From positions 1-62,623 of the forward strand of contig DAOTUB010000063.1 of the NCBI GenBank assembly GCA_034437455.1: a stretch of 62,623 nucleotides of DNA, read 5' to 3'. Both the position numbers and the translations under genes were made by a program. This document shows, one piece after another, positions 1 through 7,394 of the stretch. The notes below the pieces were generated by a model, which worked only from the letters and a program-made list of their open reading frames with translations, did not search any database and was not told the origin of the DNA. Numbering within the stretch: the first letter of the stretch is position 1; the number at the start of each line of letters is the position of its first letter. Origin of the DNA: DAOTUB01 sp034437455 (GTDB lineage Bacteria; Chloroflexota; Anaerolineae; B4-G1).

Positions 1-950
1 AGTTCCGGCTCGCAGAACTTGACGTTGTAAAAGACCACTCCCCTGACTTTTGATTCCTTCGTCAAACGCAAGAGGTGATCGAGGCGCTCCTGGATGGGGC
101 TGCCCCGGGTCGAGTCGGGCGGCGCGTGGAGGATGCGCTCTGCCATGCGGCGGAAAGGTTCTTTGCTTTTGCCCTGGGGATAGAGCCTACGGCCACAGCA
201 AGCCAAGTCATCTGCGACGACTATCCCGCCGATCTCGGCGAGCGCGTCTAGTACGCTCATCGGCTCGGAGACGATGCCTGAGAGTAAGATGGGTACGCCA
301 TCTTGCGTCGTCTCGCCAGCTTGCTCCGTCACGGTCTGGGCTAACTCGGTAAAAATCTCGGCAGGGAGATATTCGCGGCTGCGGATCAGGCGGTAGAAAT
401 CCCGGTTTGACAGGAGAAGGTTTTTCCGCTGTCGATGGAGCTGACCGAGGAGCGCGTCCGCTTCCTCCTCGCGCCGGATGCTCGCCACAAGCTCCGTCTC
501 CGAGGGTGTGCGACCGGTGATCTCCTCCAGCCGCCGGTAGAGGGCGCGAAACTCGTCGGCGAGGAAGGCAACGTCGCTTTCCCGCTCGCCACGCGGGATG
601 TAGATGGGGAGGACCGGCTGCCTCGGAGCGACGAAATCGATCAGGATGCTGCCCAACCCCTGGAGCGTGTCGCAGGCGTGAGGAACGACGAGGAGATCAA
701 CAGAATCAAGGCCGCCCGCCTGGAGAAAAGAGAGGGCGTTCTGGACGATGGAGCAGACGTAGGGCTGGAGGTGAGTGGTCCTGTAACTGGCGTCCACCGT
801 AGGCGGCCCCCATACCTCGACGGGGAAAACGTCGAAAGCGAGCAGGAGAGCGCGGGGATAGTGGATCGGCAGGACGGCGGCTATGGTCGCTCCCCGCTGT
901 TTGTGGCTGCGAATGACCTCCGAACGGCGGGGGATGGGCGGACACTGCAT
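1..950 (-). CDS. 2-hydroxyacyl-CoA dehydratase (HgdB/FldC-like) subunit, partial
   Basis: The N-terminus is complete and the C-terminus lies beyond the window start; about 316 residues are visible. Translation begins MQCPPIPRRSEVIRSHK at an ATG preceded by GGAGAGAGGTG. The visible end reads GVVFYNVKFCEPE, the typical substrate/iron-sulfur segment of the HgdB/BcrC/BadD D-component family, which handles 2-hydroxyacyl-CoA dehydration or benzoyl-CoA-type reduction. Cysteines in VVPHACDTLQG and DDLACCGRR fit cluster ligation. It starts 27 bp after the oxidoreductase gene upstream on the same strand, so they are probably co-transcribed. No activator ATPase (HgdC) is visible here, so the actual substrate is unknown. 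Confidence 0.8.
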   Translation of the reverse strand, partial: MQCPPIPRRSEVIRSHKQRGATIAAVLPIHYPRALLLAFDVFPVEVWGPPTVDASYRTTHLQPYVCSIVQNALSFLQAGGLDSVDLLVVPHACDTLQGLGSILIDFVAPRQPVLPIYIPRGERESDVAFLADEFRALYRRLEEITGRTPSETELVASIRREEEADALLGQLHRQRKNLLLSNRDFYRLIRSREYLPAEIFTELAQTVTEQAGETTQDGVPILLSGIVSEPMSVLDALAEIGGIVVADDLACCGRRLYPQGKSKEPFRRMAERILHAPPDSTRGSPIQERLDHLLRLTKESKVRGVVFYNVKFCEPE

Positions 951-977
951 CACCTCTCTCCTGCGCTGGAAGGCCAC

Positions 978-2048
978 CTATCGCACCTCGTCGGGCCGAA
1001 TCTCCCTGCCCGTGCGCGCCGAGATCTGCGCCGCCAACGTGAACTGGAGCACTGCCTTGCCGGTGGGGCCGTCGAGCACCGGCTGCCCGCCGTGCCTCAA
1101 TACGTCGATCAGGTAGCGGGTGCAGGCGATAAAGCTGTCGTGCCACTCGACCCCCTCAACCTCGATGGGCGTGGTCTTGCCGTCGCGGAACATCATCAGT
1201 TCCGGCAGGTCTACTGTGCGGGCAGTGCAGCGGTTGACGAAGAGAATCCCCCTGTCGCCAATGACCTCCACCCGGTCGTCGTCGGCGTAATAGCGCGACT
1301 CGATCCTCATCTTTGGCGTGTGGGCAAAATCGAGCACGCCGTAGCGGCGCGGCGCTTTGAACTGGAACATGATGGTGGCGGGCGCGTCCAGAGTCTTGGT
1401 GGGCACGACGGGGCTGCGGTCGATCCAGGCATAGACCCGCTCCACCTCGCCCATCAGGTAGCGGGCGAGGGAAAAGAGGTGGTAGCCGTGGTCAAAGACG
1501 AGCGGGCCGCCGCCGCACCGCTTTTCGTCGAAACGCCACAGCCACGCTCGGAGCGGCACGTTCCAGCCATCGTCGCGCGCGCCGGTGTTGACGTGCAAGC
1601 GGATCATCTGCGGCTCGCCGATCTCGCCTGCCTCGATCATCTGTTTGGCGCGCACGTGCGGCTCGTAAAAGACGAAATTCTCGTACACTCGAAGCGTCAC
1701 CCCGGCTTGCTCCGCCGCCTCGATCATCCGGTCGGCCTCGGCCACGGTGAGCGCCATCGGCTTTTGCACCGAGACGTGCTTGCCCGCCCGGCACGCGGCG
1801 ATGGTCATCTCGGCGTGCAGGTGATGGGGGACGAGGAGTTCCACCAGGTCAACGTCAGGATCGGCCAGGAGCTTCTGGTAATCAGCGTACACCTTGTCCA
1901 GGCCCCAGGCTTTGGCCTTGGAGCGGGCGTTCCTCCGCTTGGCGTCACACACGGCGACGATGCGGGCATCCTCCCGTCCGCGATACCCCAACTCGTGCAG
2001 ATCGGAGATGCGGCCACAACCGACAATGGCGACTCGGATAGGGTTCAT
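978..2048 (-). CDS. Gfo/Idh/MocA family oxidoreductase
   Basis: A 356-residue NAD(P)-dependent oxidoreductase. The N-terminal Rossmann fold shows IRVAIVGCGRISDLH, and the family catalytic lysine is in HVSVQKPMAL at about residue 95. The C-terminal alpha/beta domain contains VFDHGYHLFSLARYL, with the conserved histidines. Substrates in this family are sugars or inositols and cannot be assigned here. I prefer ATG 2048 over the GTG just before it, because AGGAG lies 6 nt upstream of the ATG. It is followed at 27 bp by the dehydratase-like gene. Confidence 0.9.
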   Translation of the reverse strand: MNPIRVAIVGCGRISDLHELGYRGREDARIVAVCDAKRRNARSKAKAWGLDKVYADYQKLLADPDVDLVELLVPHHLHAEMTIAACRAGKHVSVQKPMALTVAEADRMIEAAEQAGVTLRVYENFVFYEPHVRAKQMIEAGEIGEPQMIRLHVNTGARDDGWNVPLRAWLWRFDEKRCGGGPLVFDHGYHLFSLARYLMGEVERVYAWIDRSPVVPTKTLDAPATIMFQFKAPRRYGVLDFAHTPKMRIESRYYADDDRVEVIGDRGILFVNRCTARTVDLPELMMFRDGKTTPIEVEGVEWHDSFIACTRYLIDVLRHGGQPVLDGPTGKAVLQFTLAAQISARTGREIRPDEVR

Positions 2049-2083
2049 CACGCGCTCCTGCGCATCAAAAGATGTCTGGCGTA

Positions 2084-2112
2084 AGTATACAGGAGGGCTT
2101 TTGTTTACGCAA
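2084..2112 (-). promoter_or_regulatory. Candidate sigma-70 promoter for the oxidoreductase gene
   Basis: On the minus strand TTGCGT (2112-2107) and TATACT (2089-2084) are 17 bp apart, about 36 bp before the ATG. Confidence 0.45.
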
Positions 2113-2128
2113 ACAGATGCACCTAAAC

Positions 2129-2623
2129 CTAAAACAGGAGGGCGATGAGACTATCCAACTCCTCGACTCGATTCACGCTCTGTTCGAACCAAGCGCATGT
2201 GACGGGGCCCATCTCTTCTGAAACCTTTGGTTGGCGAGCGTGTATTCTCACGAGCAGGTTCTCCTCATAGTTCAACCGGCTCGTGGTCGATCTGAGCTTG
2301 AACTTGAGCTCCAAATGGACGTATGTGCTGCCCGTTTGGAATAGAGCGTTGACCTTTTCCAAAATTGCCATCTTGTGCTCGTCCCAGTGCCTGGCGACGC
2401 CAGGAAGCAGAGGTTCCTTCAACCTCAACTTGATATGGGGAGACTTTCGGGAAGAGCCGGTTTGTCGAGGGGAGTGGCCCTCGCATATACTGATAAGCTC
2501 CAGGGCTTGTAGATCGTTGAGACGCGCCAGCCACTCATCTTTGAGGTTCTTGTCCACACAAAAGCCATTCCATTCTCTTTCGTGCTCTCGGCATTTCCTG
2601 CGGGCTGTTCTCTTGGATACCAT
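2129..2623 (-). CDS. Hypothetical protein
   Basis: A 164-residue protein of unknown function. The ATG at 2623 (MVSKRTARRKCREHER) has AGGTAAGG just upstream and is preferred to an in-frame ATG 13 codons earlier that lacks a ribosome site. The N-terminus is very basic. It contains ISICEGHSP and HIKLRLKEP, reminiscent of small proteins that bind a ligand or nucleic acid, but no named family is recognised. No membrane segment or signal peptide. It lies downstream of the LysW-like genes beyond a hairpin. Confidence 0.6.
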   Translation of the reverse strand: MVSKRTARRKCREHEREWNGFCVDKNLKDEWLARLNDLQALELISICEGHSPRQTGSSRKSPHIKLRLKEPLLPGVARHWDEHKMAILEKVNALFQTGSTYVHLELKFKLRSTTSRLNYEENLLVRIHARQPKVSEEMGPVTCAWFEQSVNRVEELDSLIALLF

Positions 2624-2724
2624 TTGCCTTACCTGGATGTTAATCGTCGCACGCACCAGCACGTTCAGCTAGTCTACCACCGGTTCCGTTTTTCTCCAAA
2701 CCTTGGGGACGATGAGAGACGTCA

Positions 2725-2758
2725 ATAAGCGCCCCGTCGATCCAGACGAGGCGCTTAT
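2725..2758. terminator. Hairpin after the LysW-like genes
   Basis: ATAAGCGCC and GGCGCTTAT form a strong stem with an extra CGT/ACG pair region and a short loop. No clear U-tract on either strand, so the termination role is tentative. Confidence 0.4.
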
Positions 2759-2802
2759 GGTTCATTAGCGTACCCCTTGGTGCGCCGACTAGAGGGAGTA
2801 GG

Positions 2803-2994
2803 CTACTCTTCCTGCCAGTCCTCGGTGAAGGTGAAATCCACCTCGAGCGGATCGGTTTTGAGGATTTCCAGTTCCACACCGCATCCAGGACAGGTGATCA
2901 AGTGTCCCTCGCGTGGCTTGTTTATCTTGATGACGGCGTCACAATAGGGACAACGTGTCCTTGACCTGCTCTCTTTCTGGTGGGATACACTCAC
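2803..2994 (-). CDS. LysW-like zinc-ribbon protein (copy c)
   Basis: About 63 residues. Two CxxC zinc knuckles (CPYC, CPGC), then the LysW-type stretch VELEILKTDPLEVDF and an acidic tail ending EDWQEE. In LysW/ArgW the C-terminal EDWGE glutamate carries amino-acid intermediates; this copy is the only one of the three that keeps an EDW-E type end. The start is uncertain: I use GTG 2994, one base after the stop of copy b, which suggests translational coupling. An in-frame ATG at 3018 would overlap copy b. The ATG expected a few codons before the first cysteine is absent. Confidence 0.7.
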   Translation of the reverse strand: MSVSHQKESRSRTRCPYCDAVIKINKPREGHLITCPGCGVELEILKTDPLEVDFTFTEDWQEE

Positions 2995-2995
2995 C

Positions 2996-3202
2996 CTAGT
3001 GAGCGTACTCGTCGTCATCCCAGTCCGCATCCTCGTATCCTATGTCATCCCAGTCGCTATCGTAGGCGTAATAGACATCAAAGGGATCGACACTGATCAC
3101 CTCAAGTTGCACCTTGCATTCGGGGCACCGGAGTTGTGCATCGAGCTTGGGGTGGTCTACGCGGATCACGGCGTCACATTCAGGACAATACGCCTTGGGC
3201 AT
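2996..3202 (-). CDS. LysW-like zinc-ribbon protein (copy b)
   Basis: A 68-residue acidic protein. It starts MPKAYCPECDAVI at an ATG 7 nt after GGAG; a second ATG two codons earlier is too close to the ribosome site. The two knuckles are CPEC and CPEC, followed by QLEVISVDPFDV and a very acidic, aspartate- and tyrosine-rich tail ending DWDDDEYAH. The tail replaces the EDWGE end used for substrate attachment in true LysW, so a carrier role is doubtful. Middle member of a tandem trio. Confidence 0.8.
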   Translation of the reverse strand: MPKAYCPECDAVIRVDHPKLDAQLRCPECKVQLEVISVDPFDVYYAYDSDWDDIGYEDADWDDDEYAH

Positions 3203-3249
3203 TTTCATTCTCCTTCTTTTTGTCAGATATTGTTTGTTTGCTGATCTAC

Positions 3250-3432
3250 TTAATCGTACTCTTCGTCGTCCCAATCCGCCTCATAGTCGAGAGGAAAATC
3301 CACCTCGAAGGGATAGGTGCCAATGATCTCCAATTCTATGCCACACTCGGGGCAGGCGATCATTGCGCCCATGCGCGCGTTTTCACCGCGACTGATTACG
3401 GCGTCACAGTTGGGACAATAGGTTTTGTCCAT
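3250..3432 (-). CDS. LysW-like zinc-ribbon protein (copy a)
   Basis: A 60-residue protein and the first gene after the 11-bp repeat promoter. It starts MDKTYCPNCDAVI with a near-perfect AGGAGGTGAAT before the ATG. The knuckles are CPNC and CPEC; then IELEIIGTYPFEVDFP and the acidic end DWDDEEYD. Similarity to LysW is clear in the ribbon and the middle strand but not in the last residues. No LysX/ArgX ligase or lysine/arginine genes are visible here. Confidence 0.85.
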   Translation of the reverse strand: MDKTYCPNCDAVISRGENARMGAMIACPECGIELEIIGTYPFEVDFPLDYEADWDDEEYD

Positions 3433-3491
3433 ATTCACCTCCTATTTTTTGAATGACCCTTCTTGCAATCATTCCTTGCAGGATACATCAA

Positions 3492-3558
3492 AGTATAGCA
3501 TAAAACCAACTCCAGTAGGGTAAACAGTTGGTGAGACTTTGGTGAGAAATCGGTGTAC
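3492..3558 (-). promoter_or_regulatory. PHO-box-like 11-bp repeat promoter, LysW trio
   Basis: On the minus strand four contiguous 11-bp units (3558-3515) begin GTACACC, TCTCACC, TCTCACC and GTTTACC. After exactly 17 bp comes TATACT (3497-3492). No separate -35 hexamer is evident, as in promoters activated by PhoB/PhoP-type OmpR-family regulators. The layout matches the sigma-factor promoter at 4987-5053. Confidence 0.75.
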
Positions 3559-3563
3559 GTCCT

Positions 3564-3734
3564 TCAGTCGCCGAATGCTCGTGTACGATAATGTTTCTGA
3601 CGCCAGAAGCTGGTTAAATCACTACTGTCCCTGGATACTTTTCTGATCCTCGGCTTTTTGGAACTCTTTCTGCGTTCTTTGCGCAGGATCCTATTTTCTC
3701 TTTGGGCTCGTGGTATCGTTTTTTTTCTGAGCAT
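3564..3734 (-). CDS. Small highly basic protein (56 aa)
   Basis: Begins MLRKKTIPRAQRENR at an ATG preceded by GGAGGTGAGACCAA, one of the best ribosome sites here, 31 bp after the sigma-factor stop. About 40 percent of residues are K or R. No cysteine pairs and no membrane segment. Composition suggests nucleic-acid or ribosome association, which is inference. The stop is 6 bp before the operator array of the LysW trio. No family is recognised. Confidence 0.6.
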   Translation of the reverse strand: MLRKKTIPRAQRENRILRKERRKSSKKPRIRKVSRDSSDLTSFWRQKHYRTRAFGD

Positions 3735-3765
3735 TTGGTCTCACCTCCACGTAGATACAGGCTTA

Positions 3766-4935
<1,170 letters not shown>

Positions 4936-4986
4936 TTATGCACCCTTGCCTCAAGAAAGTATCAGGCTGACCCATAAAAGTACCCA

Positions 4987-5053
4987 AGTATAGCACAGAT
5001 CAGGTTACGCGAGGGTGAACGATTGGTGAACACTGGGTGAAGATTGCGTGTAC
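4987..5053 (-). promoter_or_regulatory. PHO-box-like 11-bp repeat promoter, sigma factor
   Basis: On the minus strand four contiguous 11-bp units (5053-5010) begin GTACACG, CTTCACC, GTTCACC and GTTCACC. They are followed after 17 bp by TATACT (4992-4987). The GTTCACC core and 11-nt period match the direct-repeat units described for Streptomyces PhoP. The array also sits about 50 bp upstream of the divergent ECF promoter. Confidence 0.8.
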
Positions 5054-5104
5054 GTCTTTGTCGAGCGGGTGAGACGAGATGAGAAAATGATCTGGACGCG
5101 CGAT

Positions 5105-5134
5105 TTCACAAAATTCCCTCAATGCGGTTATAAT
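5105..5134 (+). promoter_or_regulatory. Promoter of the ECF sigma / ogt operon
   Basis: TTCACA (5105-5110), 18 bp spacer, TATAAT (5129-5134), 32 bp before the ATG. Confidence 0.6.
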
Positions 5135-5166
5135 AGTGTAGACCAAATCCAAATGGAGATTGGGCA

Positions 5167-5709
5167 ATGACAAAGGCTCCGGTGCGCTTTGAAACGTTGA
5201 TCGAGCGACATCACGACGAAATCTACAGGTACTTGTGGCGTTTGTTGCGCAGCGCCGGTCGGTCAGACGGCGCGGTCGAGGCGCAGGACATCACCCAGGA
5301 AGTGTTTCTGCGGGCCTACCGGGCGTTTGGACGGCTTCGGCGCGACAGCAACCATCGAGCCTGGCTCTACAAGATCGCCACCCATTGCGCCTACACGGCG
5401 TTGAAGCGAGACCAACGCCAGATCCGCCGCACGGTTCCCTGGCTCGACGAGATCCATCACAGCCTGGCCGACGAGGGACTATTACCTGAGCAGCAGGCGC
5501 TCTTGAACGAGAGGCTGGAGATGGTTCGGCGGGAAATCGCCGCCTTGCCCTCCAAGCAGCAGGCGGCGGTGGTGTTGCGCCACGTGCAGGGTTTGGACTA
5601 TGCCGCCATCGCCCAGGCGCTCGATTGTTCTCAGGAAAGCGCCAGGGCCAACGTCTACCAGGGGTTGCGTCGTCTGCGCCGGGTGTTGGCGGAGGAATTG
5701 GACGAGTAG
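5167..5709 (+). CDS. ECF-type RNA polymerase sigma factor
   Basis: A 180-residue sigma factor with only regions 2 and 4. Region 2 shows DITQEVFLRAYRAFGRL and HRAWLYKIATHCAYTALKR; region 4 shows LPSKQQAAVVLRHVQGLDY and AIAQALDCSQESARANVYQG. It is followed 32 bp later by ogt with a strong ribosome site, so the two are probably one operon. No anti-sigma factor is encoded next to it. The N-terminal 40 residues of the Ogt protein are not alkyltransferase-like, but no zinc anti-sigma motif is visible there. Confidence 0.92.
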   Translation: MTKAPVRFETLIERHHDEIYRYLWRLLRSAGRSDGAVEAQDITQEVFLRAYRAFGRLRRDSNHRAWLYKIATHCAYTALKRDQRQIRRTVPWLDEIHHSLADEGLLPEQQALLNERLEMVRREIAALPSKQQAAVVLRHVQGLDYAAIAQALDCSQESARANVYQGLRRLRRVLAEELDE

Positions 5710-5741
5710 ATGACACACAGGACATCAAGCGGAGGTGAAGA

Positions 5742-6359
5742 ATGGACGCGCGACAATTGAAGCAACTGAGAAAAGCGGCAGGTACACCACCCGAGGAGGC
5801 TGTGTCCCAGTCCCGCCGTCAGGTGCAGGGCTGGTTTGCCCAGGCTGCGCCGCTGATCCGGTGGGGCATCGTCGAGTCACCCCTGGGGCCGCTGTACATC
5901 GCCGCCAGCGAGCGAGGTCTGTGCAGCGTGGATTTCGGCGTGAGCCAGACGGATTTTCTGAACGGTCTGGACCCGTTGGCCCGAACCGAGCGGAATCCGC
6001 CCGCCTTGGCGTCCATCGCCGAGCAGTTGCAGGCGTATTTCGCCGGCGCTCGCACATCGTTCGATCTGCCCCTGGATCTGAGCCAACTGACACCGTTCCA
6101 GCGGAGCGTGTTGCAGGCCGCCCGCTGCATCCCCTCCGGTACCGTGTGGACCTACGGGCAGGTGGCTCAGGCCATCGGCAAACCCCGAGCCAGCCGGGCC
6201 GTCGGCCAAGCCCTGGGACGCAATCCCGTCCCCATCATTATCCCCTGCCATCGCGTTGTGGCTGGCGATGGCAGCCTGGGTGGGTACAGCGGCGGGGGCG
6301 GGCTGGACAGCAAAAGACTGCTTCTGCGTTTGGAAGGGGCGTTATCATATCACGACTGA
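5742..6359 (+). CDS. ogt: Methylated-DNA--[protein]-cysteine S-methyltransferase
   Basis: A 205-residue suicide DNA repair enzyme that moves alkyl groups from O6-alkylguanine to its own cysteine. The catalytic motif PCHRVVAGDG and the DNA-binding region (TPFQRSVLQAA, GTVWTYGQVAQAIG) are intact. The N-terminal 40 residues (MDARQLKQLRKAAG onward) are extra compared with minimal Ogt and of unknown role. The start has GGAGGTGAAGA directly upstream. Position behind an ECF sigma gene suggests stress-dependent expression (inference). Confidence 0.93.
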   Translation: MDARQLKQLRKAAGTPPEEAVSQSRRQVQGWFAQAAPLIRWGIVESPLGPLYIAASERGLCSVDFGVSQTDFLNGLDPLARTERNPPALASIAEQLQAYFAGARTSFDLPLDLSQLTPFQRSVLQAARCIPSGTVWTYGQVAQAIGKPRASRAVGQALGRNPVPIIIPCHRVVAGDGSLGGYSGGGGLDSKRLLLRLEGALSYHD

Positions 6360-6738
6360 CTGAATCGCTGAAGGCGCTGAAAACAGATTGTAAGCGTTCA
6401 GGGGATAGCGCCGGCTGAGTGCCCTGGAGCATAGCGAAAGGGTGTATCGAAGCCAAGCGGCTCTCGGAAGCCAAATTGCCCCGACAAGTCCCGCTTGGTT
6501 TCGATACGCTTCTCCGCTGGCGCTGCGAAGCTACTCAACCGGCGCTCCTATGTCAATGGCCGAACGGTTACAACAGATTGACACTCGACAGAACCTTCAG
6601 CGCCTCGGCGATTCAACAGACGGGATCACGGATCATTGGCCGGATCGATGAATTGGAGGTACAATACTATCACTCACCGAGAGACGAGAGCGAACATTTG
6701 GGTAGGATCAAGATCGACGTGAGATGGAGTTTGTAACG
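6360..6738. other. Intergenic region with a palindromic repeat
   Basis: No convincing gene. GTATCGAAGCCAAGCGG (6444-6460) is mirrored by its near-perfect inverse at 6491-6507 (16 of 17). The following stretch ending ACTCAACCGGCGCTC (about 6533-6547) recurs at about 34538-34552. A ribosome site (GGAG, 9 nt before ATG 6739) ends the region. Confidence 0.5.
6444..6507. repeat. Inverted repeat, 17-bp arms
   Basis: Arms at 6444-6460 and 6491-6507 differ at one position; the loop is 30 bp. Related sequence (GGTTTCGATACGC, ACTCAACCGGCGCTC) is found near 34498-34552, so this is a dispersed repeat. Confidence 0.6.
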
Positions 6739-7113
6739 ATGATTAATCTCAAAGTTTGGCTGTACGGACCCGTGGCCCAGTATGCTGGCGAGGCCAGTCA
6801 GGGGAGTTACGCCCAGTTGGATCTGGAGATGCCCGAGGAGAGCACGGTCGAGGATCTGGTAGATCGGCTGGGAATTCCTGCCGAGGAACGTGGAATCACT
6901 TTTGTAAACGGCCACCTGGCGGCGCTGCCCGGCCTGGAGGCCGATCTGGAGATCGTGCTGCGGGATGGCGACCGGGTGGGCATCTCTCACCGCAAGAGCA
7001 TGTGGCCGATGCAGTATCGCTTTGGCGCGCAACTGACCCCCCAACTTCAGGAGACGTTCCGCCAACGCCAAGACCGCGGCGTGCATCACGCCTATACCCA
7101 ATCGGACGAATAG
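6739..7113 (+). CDS. MoaD/ThiS-like protein with C-terminal extension, no GG end
   Basis: A 124-residue ubiquitin-fold protein (MINLKVWLYGPVAQYAG). The beta-grasp part runs to ILRDGDRVGI-like residues (VLRDGDRVGISHRKSM); there, instead of the diglycine that ends sulfur carriers, it continues with SMWPMQYRFGAQLT and a Q/R-rich tail. It therefore cannot be thiocarboxylated in the usual way. Its position before the aldehyde oxidoreductase and a true MoaD at 9427 suggests a role in assembling or docking the tungsten/molybdenum enzyme (inference). ATG 6739 is preferred over 6724 because GGAG lies 9 nt upstream. Confidence 0.75.
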   Translation: MINLKVWLYGPVAQYAGEASQGSYAQLDLEMPEESTVEDLVDRLGIPAEERGITFVNGHLAALPGLEADLEIVLRDGDRVGISHRKSMWPMQYRFGAQLTPQLQETFRQRQDRGVHHAYTQSDE

Positions 7114-7153
7114 CCTTTTCTTCCCGTCAATTGTCACGGATTGGCCCGGAGGC

Positions 7154-7182
7154 TTGACAAGCGCGTGGATTGGGCGTATTAT
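7154..7182 (+). promoter_or_regulatory. Sigma-70 promoter for the AOR leader
   Basis: TTGACA (7154-7159), 17 bp spacer, TATTAT (7177-7182); predicted transcript start near 7189, giving a leader of about 205 nt. Confidence 0.75.
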
Positions 7183-7195
7183 AGTAGAGCAGAGA

Positions 7196-7344
7196 AAGAG
7201 TTTCATACCCTCCGACTCAGCTCGCTCCCTCCGGGGCGGGTGAGCGATAAGGTGTAGGGAGCAATTCCTGCGCCCGCCGTGTTTGCAAAGGAGGCGCTTT
7301 GTGACCGGGCATTTATGGCCTGGTCAGAGGCGGCCTCCTTTTTT
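7196..7344 (+). ncRNA. Structured leader, possible Moco/Tuco riboswitch with attenuator
   Basis: A folded leader between a strong promoter and the AOR gene. TCGCTC and GAGCGA pair around a GC-rich hairpin; then comes AAGGTGTAGGGAGC and TGCGCCCGCC, resembling my recollection of the Moco RNA motif. It ends in a terminator: AAAGGAGGC (7287-7295) pairs with GCCTCCTTT (7333-7341), with an inner TGACC/GGTCA stem, followed by a T-run to 7344. The early CCCTCC tract could compete for GGAGG as antiterminator. Riboswitch class is inferred from motif memory and context. Confidence 0.6.
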
Positions 7345-7394
7345 GTTTACGTCTCGCGGTTTACATTTTGTTCAAGCACTAAGGAGGTGCTCAC

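Noticed and set aside
435..2084. Long plus-strand open frame (549 codons) opposite the oxidoreductase and dehydratase genes
   Set aside because: It is antisense to two clear protein families and has shadow-type composition; no ribosome site or domain supports it.
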